From Saccharopolyspora_D taberi (GTDB lineage: Bacteria; Actinomycetota; Actinomycetes; Mycobacteriales; Pseudonocardiaceae), in assembly GCF_039534165.1 (NCBI RefSeq), contig NZ_BAAAUX010000019.1, positions 1-64,000 on the forward strand: a stretch of 64,000 nucleotides of DNA. The letters run 5' to 3'. Each line of letters begins with the position of its first letter. The stretch's first letter is position 1. Shown here piece after piece: positions 33,694 to 42,515 of this stretch. Position numbers and translations under genes: made by a program. The notes beneath the pieces are model-generated. The model had not been told where the DNA came from, did no database searches, and worked only from the letters and a program-made list of their open reading frames with translations.

Positions 33694-33722
33694 CCCCCAG
33701 ACGATACTGCCGGAAAAATTAG

Positions 33723-33766
33723 TGGGACATCTTGTCTCACGAAACTGCATGCGACATGGTGTCACA
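33723..33766. promoter_or_regulatory. Twin TetR operators
   Basis: Two dyads of one form, TGnGACA-N3-TGTCnCA: 33723-33739 (TGGGACA-TCT-TGTCTCA) and 33750-33766 (TGCGACA-TGG-TGTCACA), centres 27 bp apart. They lie between the divergent TetR gene and thiolase operon. Confidence 0.7.
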
Positions 33767-33794
33767 CGCAGAGTCCGGCGAGCGAGGAGATCCG

Positions 33795-34988
33795 ATGGCT
33801 GCCAAGGCGTACGTGATCGGTGTGGGCATGACGAAGTTCGAGAAGCCCGGCCGCCGCGAGGACTGGGACTACCCCGCCATGGCCCGGGAGGCGGGCACGA
33901 ACGCGCTGGCCGACGCCGGGATCGAGTACTCGCGGGTGCGGCAGGCCTACGTCGGTTACGTCTACGGCGAGTCGACCTCGGGCCAGCGCTCGGTGTACGA
34001 GCTGGGGCTGACCGGGATCCCGGTGGTCAACGTCAACAACAACTGCTCGACCGGATCCACTGCCCTGTTCCTCGCGACGCAGGCGGTGCGCGGCGGGGCC
34101 GTGGACTGCGCACTGGCGCTGGGGTTCGAGAAGATGCAGCCGGGCTCGCTGGGTGCCACGTTCGAGGACCGCGAGCAGCCGATGATGCGGCACCTGCTGG
34201 CGCTGGCCGAACTGGAGGAGTTCGCGATGCCGCCCGCGCCCTACATGTTCGGCGCCGCGGGCCGCGAGCACATGCGCCGCTACGGCACCACGGCCGAGCA
34301 GTTCGCGAAGATCGGCGTGAAGAACCACCGGCATTCGGCGAACAACCCCTACGCGCAGTTCCAGGACGTCTACGAGCTGGACGAGATCCTGGCCGCGCCG
34401 GAGGTGTACGCGCCCCTGACCAGGCTGCAGTGCTCGCCGACCTCGGACGGCTCCGGCGCGGCGATCATCGCTGGCGAGTCCTTCGTGGACGAACACGGGC
34501 TCGCCGACCAGGCGGTGGAGATCGCGGGGCAGTCCATGGTCACCGACCTGCCGGGCACGTTCGAGGACCGCAGCGCGATCAGCCTCGTCGGCGCCGGGAT
34601 GACCCGGGTCGCCGCGCGGCAGGTGTACGAGCAGGCCGGAATCGGACCGTCCGATGTGGACGTGATCGAGCTGCACGACTGCTTCTCCACCAACGAGCTG
34701 ATCACCTACGAGGCGCTGGGCCTGTGCGCCGAAGGCGAGGGCGGCAAGCTCGTCGACTCCGGCGACACCACCTATGGAGGCCGCTGGGTCGTCAACCCGT
34801 CGGGCGGCCTGATCTCGAAGGGCCACCCGCTGGGAGCGACCGGACTGGCGCAGTGCGCCGAGCTCACCTGGCAGCTGCGCGGCACCGCGGGCGGGCGGCA
34901 GGTGCCCGGAGCGGAAGTGGCCCTGCAGCACAACATCGGGCTCGGCGGTGCGGTCGTGGTGACCGCCTACCGGCCCGCGAACCGCTGA
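33795..34988 (+). CDS. Thiolase-like lipid-transfer protein (SCP-x/Ltp type)
   Basis: A 397-residue thiolase-superfamily protein. NVNNNCSTGSTAL holds the nucleophilic Cys near residue 90 and GHPLGATG the second active-site loop near 344. The Ltp/SCP-x branch includes retro-aldolases and thiolases that shorten steroid or branched side chains. ATG at 33795 follows GCGAGGAGA; the frame open from 33732 would cross both operators and is rejected. First gene of a five-gene operon. Confidence 0.88.
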   Translation: MAAKAYVIGVGMTKFEKPGRREDWDYPAMAREAGTNALADAGIEYSRVRQAYVGYVYGESTSGQRSVYELGLTGIPVVNVNNNCSTGSTALFLATQAVRGGAVDCALALGFEKMQPGSLGATFEDREQPMMRHLLALAELEEFAMPPAPYMFGAAGREHMRRYGTTAEQFAKIGVKNHRHSANNPYAQFQDVYELDEILAAPEVYAPLTRLQCSPTSDGSGAAIIAGESFVDEHGLADQAVEIAGQSMVTDLPGTFEDRSAISLVGAGMTRVAARQVYEQAGIGPSDVDVIELHDCFSTNELITYEALGLCAEGEGGKLVDSGDTTYGGRWVVNPSGGLISKGHPLGATGLAQCAELTWQLRGTAGGRQVPGAEVALQHNIGLGGAVVVTAYRPANR

Positions 34989-35024
34989 TTTTCCCCTCAC
35001 CCGCGAAAGAAGGAGGACCAAACG

Positions 35025-35456
35025 ATGGTCGCCGTCAACGTTCCCGGTACGCTGCCCTGCTCCCCTGAGAAGGCGTGGTCGGCGGTGTCCGACCTTGGCC
35101 GCTTCGAGGAGTGGCTGACGATCCACCAGAGCTGGAAGGGCGAACTGCCCGCCGAGGTCGGCGTCGGGTCCAGGATCACCGAGGTGGTGTCGGTGATGGG
35201 CATGGCCAACAAGATCGAGTGGACGGTCGAGGAGTACGACCAGCCGCGCTCGCTGAAGATCAGCGGCACCGGCATGGCCGGGGTGAAGGTCGCCTTCACG
35301 CTGTCGGTCCGTCCCGACGGGGACGGCAGCGTCGCCGAGATCGACGCCGAGTTCTCCGGGCAGATGATCGTCGGCCCGATCGGCAACGCGGTCGGCAGGA
35401 GCACCCGGTCGGAACTGGAGAAGTCGCTGGCCAAGCTCGCCGAACTGGTCGCGTGA
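35025..35456 (+). CDS. SRPBCC (START-like) family protein
   Basis: A 143-residue helix-grip protein (VNVPGTLPCSPEKAWSAVSDLGRFEEWLTIHQSWKGEL; C-terminal long helix RSTRSELEKSLAKLAELV). Members bind hydrophobic ligands; some act as cyclases or aromatases. In this operon it may carry or shape the acyl substrate. Good ribosome site (GAAGGAGG before 35025). Second gene, 36 bp after the thiolase. Confidence 0.8.
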   Translation: MVAVNVPGTLPCSPEKAWSAVSDLGRFEEWLTIHQSWKGELPAEVGVGSRITEVVSVMGMANKIEWTVEEYDQPRSLKISGTGMAGVKVAFTLSVRPDGDGSVAEIDAEFSGQMIVGPIGNAVGRSTRSELEKSLAKLAELVA

Positions 35457-35460
35457 ACCG

Positions 35461-36318
35461 ATGGGCGAACCGGTTTTCCAGGAAGCGGGCCTCGGGCGGT
35501 GGACCGAGGAGGAGACCTTCGAGGTGACCGCGCGACACCTCGGCGAGTACGCCGCGGCGACCAACGATCCTATTCCCCGGCACCGCGCCGGGGAGATCGC
35601 ACCGCCGGTCTTCGGGATCGTGCCGGTGTTCGGCGCGCTGGTGCCCGCGGCCCTGTCGGTCGCCCCGCCCGAGCTGCTCGGCAGGCTCGTGCACGGCAAG
35701 CACGACTTCCGCTTCCACCGGCCGATCCTGCCCGGCGACCGCCTGGTCTCCCGCGCGAAGCCGGTCGGCTTCACTGCCAAGCCCGCGGGCACGACGGTCG
35801 CGGTCCGCACCGAAACCCGCCGCGAGGACGGCGAACCGGTCAACGAGCAGTGGATGACGGCGTTCTTCCGCAAGGTCGACGCGGGCCGCAGCGTCGGTCA
35901 TCCGGCCCCACCGCACCGGTTCGACGAGTCCCTTCGGGCGAAACCCCCGGCGGCGGAGGTCACCGCGCACATCGACGGCGACCAGACCTTCCGCTACGCC
36001 CCCGCGTCCGGCGACCCGATGCCCATCCACCTGGACGAGGAAATGGCCAGGATGGCCGGTCTTCCCGGGATCATCGTGCACGGCATGTGCACGATGGCGT
36101 TCACGTCGTGGGCGCTGCTCACCGAGTTCGCGGGCGGTGACACCCGGCGGCTGCGCCGCCTCGCCGTGCGGTTCGCCAAGCCCGTGCTGCCCGGCCAGGA
36201 CATCACGGTCCGGATGTGGCGCGGCGCCGTTTCCCCGCAAGGCACGACCTACTCGTACGAGACCACCGCGGCGGGCGAAGCGGTCATCAAGGACGGGCTC
36301 GCCGTCATCGCCGACTGA
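35461..36318 (+). CDS. MaoC-like double-hotdog enoyl-CoA hydratase
   Basis: A 285-residue protein with an N-terminal degenerate hotdog and a C-terminal hotdog bearing the hydratase-2 motif YAPASGDPMPIHLDEEMARMAGL-PGIIVHGM (catalytic Asp and His). It hydrates a 2-enoyl-CoA to the (R)-3-hydroxyacyl-CoA. Starts four bases after the SRPBCC stop, in the same operon, and its product is the expected substrate of the SDR encoded next. Confidence 0.9.
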   Translation: MGEPVFQEAGLGRWTEEETFEVTARHLGEYAAATNDPIPRHRAGEIAPPVFGIVPVFGALVPAALSVAPPELLGRLVHGKHDFRFHRPILPGDRLVSRAKPVGFTAKPAGTTVAVRTETRREDGEPVNEQWMTAFFRKVDAGRSVGHPAPPHRFDESLRAKPPAAEVTAHIDGDQTFRYAPASGDPMPIHLDEEMARMAGLPGIIVHGMCTMAFTSWALLTEFAGGDTRRLRRLAVRFAKPVLPGQDITVRMWRGAVSPQGTTYSYETTAAGEAVIKDGLAVIAD

Positions 36319-36340
36319 CCACTACTCGAACGGAGCACGA

Positions 36341-37213
36341 ATGGGGTCCTTGGACGGACGAGTCGCGATCATCACCGGCGCCGGCCGCGGAATCGGGCGC
36401 GAGCACGCGCTGCTGTTCGCGCGCGAAGGCGCCTCGGTCGTGGTCAACGACCTCGGAGGAGCCAACGACGGCAGCGGTTCCGACACCGGACCGGCGCAGC
36501 GGGTCGTCGACGAGATCACCGCCGCCGGAGGCAAGGCGGTGGCCAGCACCGGCGACGTCGCGGACTGGCGGGGCGCCGCTGACCTCGTCGAGCTCGCCGT
36601 CGAGACCTTCGGCAGGCTCGACGTCCTGGTCAACAACGCCGGAATCCTGCGGGACGCGTTCATCGCCGGCATGGACGAATCGCAGTGGGACGCGGTCATC
36701 TCCGTCCACCTCAAGGGGCACTTCGCCCCGCTGCGGCACGCCGCCGCGCACTGGAGGGCCCGCGCCAAAGCGGGCGAGGCGGTCAACGCCGCCGTCGTGA
36801 ACACCGCGTCGGCCTCCGGGACGTTCCTGCCCAACGCCGGCCAGGCCAACTACGGCGCCGCGAAGGCCGGGATCGCCGCGCTCACCCAGGTCGCGGCCGA
36901 GGAACTGGACCGCTACGGCGTGCGGGTCAACGCGATCGCGCCGATCGCGCGCACCCGCCTGACCCTGGCCACCCCCGGCATGGGCGCGCTGTTCGCCCAG
37001 GAGGTGGCCGAGGGCGAGTTCGACGCCTTCAGCCCGGCGAACATCTCGCCGATGGTCGCCTACCTCGCCGGGGAGAAGTGCCCCTTCACCGGCAAGCTCT
37101 TCGCCGTCCAGGGCGGCGCGATCTCCGAGCTCGGCGGGTGGCACGAAGTGCGCACCGCGCAGACCGACGGTCCCTGGAACATCGACGACATCCACGCGCA
37201 GCTCACCACCTGA
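36341..37213 (+). CDS. SDR 3-hydroxyacyl-CoA dehydrogenase (MFE-2-like)
   Basis: A 290-residue classical SDR: GAGRGIG at 13-19, NDLGG, NNAGILRD, active-site Ser in NTASASG and YGAAK with Tyr and Lys. The insertion GGANDGSGSDTGPAQRVVDEI after NDL is typical of the dehydrogenase part of multifunctional enzyme type 2 (peroxisomal-like beta-oxidation) and of actinobacterial steroid enzymes. Fourth gene of the operon, following the hydratase with a 22-bp gap. Confidence 0.9.
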   Translation: MGSLDGRVAIITGAGRGIGREHALLFAREGASVVVNDLGGANDGSGSDTGPAQRVVDEITAAGGKAVASTGDVADWRGAADLVELAVETFGRLDVLVNNAGILRDAFIAGMDESQWDAVISVHLKGHFAPLRHAAAHWRARAKAGEAVNAAVVNTASASGTFLPNAGQANYGAAKAGIAALTQVAAEELDRYGVRVNAIAPIARTRLTLATPGMGALFAQEVAEGEFDAFSPANISPMVAYLAGEKCPFTGKLFAVQGGAISELGGWHEVRTAQTDGPWNIDDIHAQLTT

Positions 37214-37237
37214 GGGCCAACCGGGGAGGAGACACCC

Positions 37238-39442
37238 ATGTCCAGCAAGGGCTACGAACTCGGCATCGGCCTCAGCGATGAACACCGGGCGCTCGCCGAG
37301 TCGGTCCGCGGTTTCACCGATCGCCACGTCACGAAGGAGGTCCTGCGCGCGACGGTGGACGGCGACGCGGCCGTGCCGTTCTGGCCGTCGCTCGCCGAGC
37401 TGGGACTGCTCGGACTCCACGTCCCGGAGGAGCACGGCGGTCAGGGAGCCGGTCTGCTCGAACTGGCCGTCGCGCTGGAGGCGCTGGGGCGCGCGGCCGT
37501 TCCGGGCCTGTTCGTGCCGACCGTGCTGGCGTCGGCCATGCTCGTCGCCGCGGACGCCAAGGTCGGCGCGGAGCTGCTGCCGGGTCTGGCCGACGGTTCC
37601 CGGACGGCGGCGGTCGGACTCGTCTGCCCGCTCACCGGCACCGCCACCGGCGGAGACGTGACGGTGTCGGGCTCGACCGTCGCGGTGCTCGGCGGTTCCG
37701 CCGCCGACGTCCTGCTGCTGCCCGTCAGCATCGACGGCACCACGCGATGGGCGGCGATCGACCGGGCGGAGGTGCGGGTCGTCGAGCAGGACAGCCTGGA
37801 CGTGACCAGGGCCTCGGCGAGCGTGACCGCGGAGGATGTCCGGATTTCCGCGGATCGCGTGCTGGACGCGCTCGGTTCCGAGGACGTGCGCGCGCTGGCC
37901 GCCGTCGTGTTCGGTGCGGAAGCGGTCGGTGTCGCTTCCTGGTGCGTGTCCACCGCGGCCGAGTACGCGCAGACGCGGGTCCAGTTCGGACGGCCGATCG
38001 GCCAGTTCCAGGGCGTCAAGCACAAGTGCGCGCACATGGGCATCGCGTTGGAGGCGGCGCGGTCGGTCGTGTGGGACGCGGCGCGGGCCCTCGATTCCGG
38101 GGACGAGACGGCGCAGTTCGCTGCTTCGGCCGCGGCAGTCGTCGCGCCGGATTCCGCGGTGCAGTGCGCGGCGGACTGCATCCAGGTCCTGGGCGGGATC
38201 GGCTTCACCTGGGAACACGACGCGCACCTGTACTACCGCCGTGCGCTGACGCTGCGGGGACTGCTGGGCCGCAGCTCCGACTGGAGCGCGCATGTCGCCC
38301 GGCAGGCGCTCGACGGTGTGAGCCGCAGTGCGGAGATCGACCTGCCCGAGGGAACCGAGTCGATCCGCGAGCGGGTGCGCGGCGAGGTCGCCGAGCTCAC
38401 CGGGCTCGGTGCGGCGGAGCAGCTGCGCCGCCTCGGCGACGACGGCTGGGTGCAGCCGCACCTGCCGCGACCGTTCGGCCGCGGTGCCGGACCGCTGGAG
38501 CAGGTCGTCATCTCCGAAGAGCTCAAGCGCGCGGGCGTGCAGCTGCCGGAACTGCTCATGGGCGGCTGGGCGGTGCCCGCGGTCGTCGCCTACGGCACCG
38601 AGGAGCAGAAGCAGCGCGTGGTGGTGCCGACGCTGCGCGGGGAAATCGTTTGGTGCCAGCTGTTTTCCGAACCGGGCGCCGGTTCGGACCTCGCCTCCCT
38701 GAGCACGAAGGCCGAGCGCGTGGAAGGCGGCTGGAAGGTCAACGGGCAGAAGATCTGGACCACGGTCGCGCAGTTCTCCGACTGGGCCATGCTGATCGCG
38801 CGGACCGATCCCGCGGCACCGAAGCACGACGGCATCACGTACTTCATCCTCGACATGTCCACACCCGGCGTCACCGTGCGCCCGCTGCGCGAGGCCACCG
38901 GGTCGGAGCTGTTCAACGAGGTGTTCCTGGACGACGTGTTCATCCCGGACGACTGCGTGGTCGGCGAGGTCGGCAAGGGGTGGACCGTGGCGCGGGCGAC
39001 GCTGTCCAGCGAGCGGGTCGCACTCGGGCGCGGCAACGCGTCCTACCCGCAGCTGTCCGACCTGCTGGCGTTCGCGGCGGGCCGGGAGCTCGACGACCAC
39101 GCGTTGCAGCGGATCGGCGCGTTCGCCTGCGACAACCAGGTGATCGGCCTGCTCGGGGCGCGCTCGGTGCTCCAGCAGCTCTCCGGTGCCGACAGCAGCA
39201 CGACCGCCAGCGTCGGCAAGTTCCTCAACATGCGCTTCGGCCAGCAGATCGCGGAGTTCTGCCTCGGCGAACTCGGCGCCGCCGGCGTCGTGTCGGTCCG
39301 CGGCGAGCCGAGCGACAAGTGGATGGAGCAGGTGATCTCCTGCCGCGCGATGACGATCTACGGCGGGACGACCGAGGTCCAGCTCAACGTCATCGGCGAG
39401 CGCATGCTGGGCTTGCCTCGCGACGACGCTCCCGCGGGGTAG
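37238..39442 (+). CDS. Fused tandem acyl-CoA dehydrogenase (FadE34/ChsE3-like)
   Basis: A 734-residue protein made of two acyl-CoA dehydrogenase folds. The first (1-360: GLHVPEEHGGQGAGLLELAV, RVQFGRPIGQFQGVKHKCAHM) lacks an obvious FAD/substrate signature in part; the second (370-734: CQLFSEPGAGSDLASLSTKAER, WTTVAQFSDWAMLIARTDP, GGTTEVQLNVIGERMLG) is complete. The fusion mimics the heterotetrameric side-chain dehydrogenases of steroid degradation. It introduces the alpha,beta double bond that the MaoC hydratase then uses. GGGGAGGAG precedes the ATG. Last gene of the operon. Confidence 0.9.
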   Translation: MSSKGYELGIGLSDEHRALAESVRGFTDRHVTKEVLRATVDGDAAVPFWPSLAELGLLGLHVPEEHGGQGAGLLELAVALEALGRAAVPGLFVPTVLASAMLVAADAKVGAELLPGLADGSRTAAVGLVCPLTGTATGGDVTVSGSTVAVLGGSAADVLLLPVSIDGTTRWAAIDRAEVRVVEQDSLDVTRASASVTAEDVRISADRVLDALGSEDVRALAAVVFGAEAVGVASWCVSTAAEYAQTRVQFGRPIGQFQGVKHKCAHMGIALEAARSVVWDAARALDSGDETAQFAASAAAVVAPDSAVQCAADCIQVLGGIGFTWEHDAHLYYRRALTLRGLLGRSSDWSAHVARQALDGVSRSAEIDLPEGTESIRERVRGEVAELTGLGAAEQLRRLGDDGWVQPHLPRPFGRGAGPLEQVVISEELKRAGVQLPELLMGGWAVPAVVAYGTEEQKQRVVVPTLRGEIVWCQLFSEPGAGSDLASLSTKAERVEGGWKVNGQKIWTTVAQFSDWAMLIARTDPAAPKHDGITYFILDMSTPGVTVRPLREATGSELFNEVFLDDVFIPDDCVVGEVGKGWTVARATLSSERVALGRGNASYPQLSDLLAFAAGRELDDHALQRIGAFACDNQVIGLLGARSVLQQLSGADSSTTASVGKFLNMRFGQQIAEFCLGELGAAGVVSVRGEPSDKWMEQVISCRAMTIYGGTTEVQLNVIGERMLGLPRDDAPAG

Positions 39443-39587
39443 GGGCGTGCAGGCAAGGCCAGGTGCTCAAGGCGCACAACCGCTGGAATTGACGGGATCG
39501 ACTGCCGGAGGTTGGTCCGCGAGATCACGTGGAAGCTGTCGGCGAGCTGTTGGGTGTCGATCCTGCCCAGGGTGCGTCCCAGCTCGC

Positions 39588-40940
39588 TCACCGACACGCC
39601 ATGCCGAGGACGAGCCCGGCGATCCAGCCCCGGACCGGGACATGGTGGGCATCGCTATCACCGCTCCCGCGAGTCGAGGGCCATCGCCTCAGAGGCGGCG
39701 TCGCCGAGGGGCCGCACGTGTCGCAATGTCGCGAAGCAGACCAGCGAAGCAGCCGCGCGGCAGATCCGGACTTCTCCGCTGGTGCCGCGCCCACGACGAT
39801 GTCGGTACCGAGTGCGGCGATCACCCCGAGTCCGAGGTAGACGAAGGCGAACCCGGCGACCACGGTCAGCGTGCTGCCGGTACCAGCCAGGGCGAGGAAG
39901 GCGTACCCGACGAGCGACAGCGCCAAGGTGGCGGCCATGACGACGCCGGGTGATGCGCGACCGGCCACCAGGGGCGCACCGATCGCTCCGACGAGCATCG
40001 CCAGTGCGGGCGGCCCCATCCACAGCCCCGCTGCCGTCGGCGGGAGTCCCTCGACGAGCTGCAGGTACTGCGTGACCAGGAACATCACCCCGCCGAAGCC
40101 GACCAGGCCGATCAGGAGAACGGTCAAAGCCGCGGAGAACGCCCGGCTGGTGAACAGCTTCACGTCGAGCAGTGGTGTTGTCAGGCGGAGCTGGCGCCGG
40201 AGGAAGGCGACTGTCGAGCCACCACCGAGGAGAACAGCGACCAGCGCCTGGACGTCGAAGCCGTGAGCCGCGACGTGCTTGATCGCGTAGACGATCGGCA
40301 ACATCGCCGCCAGCGACAACCCGGCGCTCAGCAGGTCGAGACGGCAGGCGCGGGCCCGAAACTCCGGCAGCAGGACCGGTGCACCAGCCAGAACCAGCGC
40401 AGCGACCGGTACGGCGAGGAGAAAGACCGCACCCCACCAGAAGCCGGCGACCAGCGCGCCGCCGACGACCGGGCCCGCCGCCATCCCCAGCGCGAACATC
40501 GTGGCCCACACGCCGATCGCCAGGGCTCGCTGCCGCGCGTCGGTGAACATGTCGCTGATCAGCGACAGCGTCGAGGGCATCAGCGTCGCCCCGGCCACTC
40601 CGAGCAGCGCCCGAGCCGCGATCAACCACAGGGCGCTGGGAGCGAACGCCGCGCAGACCGAGGCCACGCCGAACGCCGCCGTTCCGATCATCAGCAGGCG
40701 GCGCCGTCCGATCCGGTCGCCCAGCGTGCCCATGGTGATCAGGAAACCGGCGATGAGGAAACCGTAGGCGTCCATGATCCACAACGTCTCGGTCGCGGTC
40801 GGGTTCAGGTCCGCGGCAAGGCTCGGGACGACGAGGTAGAGCGCCGTCACGTCGAGGCCCAACAGCATGGTCGGCAGCGCCAGCAACGCGAGGCCACCCC
40901 ACTCCCGCCACCCGGCACGTGCGGGCCGTTCCAGCATCAT
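39588..40940 (-). CDS. DHA2-type MFS efflux protein with an aberrant C-terminus
   Basis: A 450-codon frame. Residues 1-385 form about twelve helices of a DHA2 drug:H+ antiporter (GLDVTALYLVVPSLAADL, TMGTLGDRIGRRRLLMIG, LGVAGATLMPSTLSLISD motif C-like). After AAPAEKSGSAA (near 39775) the expected last two helices are missing and the frame continues in non-homologous, Arg/Ser-rich sequence. It is probably a 3'-truncated or frameshifted gene; function doubtful. Inverted GAAC repeats before the start suggest TetR control. Confidence 0.7.
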   Translation of the reverse strand: MMLERPARAGWREWGGLALLALPTMLLGLDVTALYLVVPSLAADLNPTATETLWIMDAYGFLIAGFLITMGTLGDRIGRRRLLMIGTAAFGVASVCAAFAPSALWLIAARALLGVAGATLMPSTLSLISDMFTDARQRALAIGVWATMFALGMAAGPVVGGALVAGFWWGAVFLLAVPVAALVLAGAPVLLPEFRARACRLDLLSAGLSLAAMLPIVYAIKHVAAHGFDVQALVAVLLGGGSTVAFLRRQLRLTTPLLDVKLFTSRAFSAALTVLLIGLVGFGGVMFLVTQYLQLVEGLPPTAAGLWMGPPALAMLVGAIGAPLVAGRASPGVVMAATLALSLVGYAFLALAGTGSTLTVVAGFAFVYLGLGVIAALGTDIVVGAAPAEKSGSAARLLRWSASRHCDTCGPSATPPLRRWPSTRGSGDSDAHHVPVRGWIAGLVLGMACR

Positions 40941-40956
40941 CGCAGCTCCCGCGCAG

Positions 40957-40995
40957 TAGTTGAACTATCGTTCTATTTGTACCACGGTTCAACTA
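40957..40995. promoter_or_regulatory. Long inverted repeat in front of the MFS gene
   Basis: Perfect 9-bp arms TAGTTGAAC (40957-40965) and GTTCAACTA (40987-40995) separated by 21 bases, plus an inner GAAC-TATC-GTTC dyad (40962-40973). Looks like two overlapping TetR-type sites just 17 bp upstream of the start at 40940. No regulator gene is adjacent. Confidence 0.55.
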
Positions 40996-41012
40996 GTTGC
41001 CGCGGCGCGCGT

Positions 41013-42425
41013 TCAGCTCCACCTTCCGCGAAGGTGGAGCAACGCCCGCTCCGCCGCGTGCGCGCCGCACATCCCGTGCGCACCCGGTCCGGGCGGGGTC
41101 GCCGCTGAGCACAGGAAGTGGCCCGGCACCCCGACGTCGTAGGGCTGCAACGTGATCCGCGGCCCGAAGACCAGCTGCCGGACATCCTTCGCACCGGTCA
41201 GGATGTTGCCGCCGGCGAAGTTGGCGTTCTCCTCGGCGAGATCTGCCGGAGCGCGCACCGCCGCGCCGAGGATCCGGTCGCGGAACCCCGGGGCGAACCG
41301 CTCGATCTGCGCGATGATCGCCGAGGTCGCGTCACCGGCGTAGCCGTTGGGGACGTGCGCATAGACCCACACCGGGTGCACGTTTCCCATCGAGCGCTGC
41401 GGATCTGCCAGGTACTGCTGACCGACCAGGACGAACGGACGATCGGGCATCCGTCCACTATGGATCTCCCGTTCCGCTCTGGCGACCTCCGAACCGCAGA
41501 CATGCACCGAACCGGCCCGCCGCGCTCCCTCTGCCGTCCAGGGAACTCCGCCCTCCACGGCGAAATCCACCTTGACCGCGGCGGGCCCGTAGCGGAACCG
41601 GCGGTAAGCCCGAGCTATCCGCGACGGCAACTGATCTCCCAGCAGGCAGGGCAATGCGGAGGGAGCGGCGTCCCACACCACGACATCCGATGGCGGCAGC
41701 TGCGCCGCCGAGCGGACCCGAACCCCGGTCTCGATCTTCCCGCCGTGGTCGCGCACCAACGCCGCCAGCGCGTCGGTGATGGCGCGCGAGCCGCCTTCGG
41801 CGACCGCCCAGCCATGCCGGTGCCCGGCGGTCAGGATGCCGATCCCGATGGCCGAGGACAACGGCAGGTCGAGCGGCCGGAGCGCATGCGCGGCCACCCC
41901 CAGCCACAACGCGCGCGCCTGCTCGGTTCGGAACAGCCGCGCAAGCGCCGCAGCGGGTGCGAGTGCCGGTATGCCGAACCTGGCCAGCCGCAAAGGATGC
42001 CGTGGTATCCGCAGAAGCGGGCGCAGGATGTCCTCGCTGAGCACGTCGTAGTCCCGCGCGGACCGCCCGAACAGCGCACGCCAGGTGCGGCCATCGGGCC
42101 CGAGCCCGGCGGCCGTCTCAGTGACCGAGCGGTGCAGGACACCGGCGGTGCCGTCGTCGAGCGGGTGCGCGCAGTCGATCTCCGGCAGCCGCCAGCGCAG
42201 TCCGTACCGATCGAGCCCGCGCAGGGCGCGCGAGCCAACGGCCAGCGGATGCGCCGCCGAGCAGCGGTCGTGCAGCAGGCCGGGCACGATCGCCTCGACC
42301 GTGCGGGTTCCGCCGCCGATCTCGCCGGCCGCCTCCAGCACGGTCACCTCCACCCCGGCCCGGGCCAGCACAGCGGCGGCGGAGAGCCCGTTGGGCCCGC
42401 TGCCGACCACGATCGCGGTGCTCAT
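41013..42425 (-). CDS. CrtI/phytoene-desaturase-like FAD oxidoreductase
   Basis: A 470-residue protein. N-terminal STAIVVGSGPNGLSAAAVLARAGVEVTVLEA is the FAD loop of the CrtI/NAD(P)-dependent amine-oxidase-like family, and the C-terminus FLCSAATPPGPGAHGMCGAHAAERAL matches the family's second FAD segment. Substrate unknown; no carotenoid genes are nearby. Monocistronic, transcribed toward the MFS gene. Confidence 0.85.
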   Translation of the reverse strand: MSTAIVVGSGPNGLSAAAVLARAGVEVTVLEAAGEIGGGTRTVEAIVPGLLHDRCSAAHPLAVGSRALRGLDRYGLRWRLPEIDCAHPLDDGTAGVLHRSVTETAAGLGPDGRTWRALFGRSARDYDVLSEDILRPLLRIPRHPLRLARFGIPALAPAAALARLFRTEQARALWLGVAAHALRPLDLPLSSAIGIGILTAGHRHGWAVAEGGSRAITDALAALVRDHGGKIETGVRVRSAAQLPPSDVVVWDAAPSALPCLLGDQLPSRIARAYRRFRYGPAAVKVDFAVEGGVPWTAEGARRAGSVHVCGSEVARAEREIHSGRMPDRPFVLVGQQYLADPQRSMGNVHPVWVYAHVPNGYAGDATSAIIAQIERFAPGFRDRILGAAVRAPADLAEENANFAGGNILTGAKDVRQLVFGPRITLQPYDVGVPGHFLCSAATPPGPGAHGMCGAHAAERALLHLRGRWS

Positions 42426-42515
42426 CCGATGCCTTCCCGTGCGCCCGGAGCACCATTCTCGACCGTGGCGGCAACCGCCGCTTCGTGGCGATGGCTGCCT
42501 GCGAACGGATCACCC

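Noticed and set aside
33732..34988. Earlier start for the thiolase at 33732
   Set aside because: The extension would contain a TetR operator and part of another, and the ATG at 33795 has a better ribosome site.
36305..39100. 931-codon minus-strand frame opposite the SDR and acyl-CoA dehydrogenase
   Set aside because: Antisense shadow; the plus strand holds recognisable enzymes with ribosome sites.
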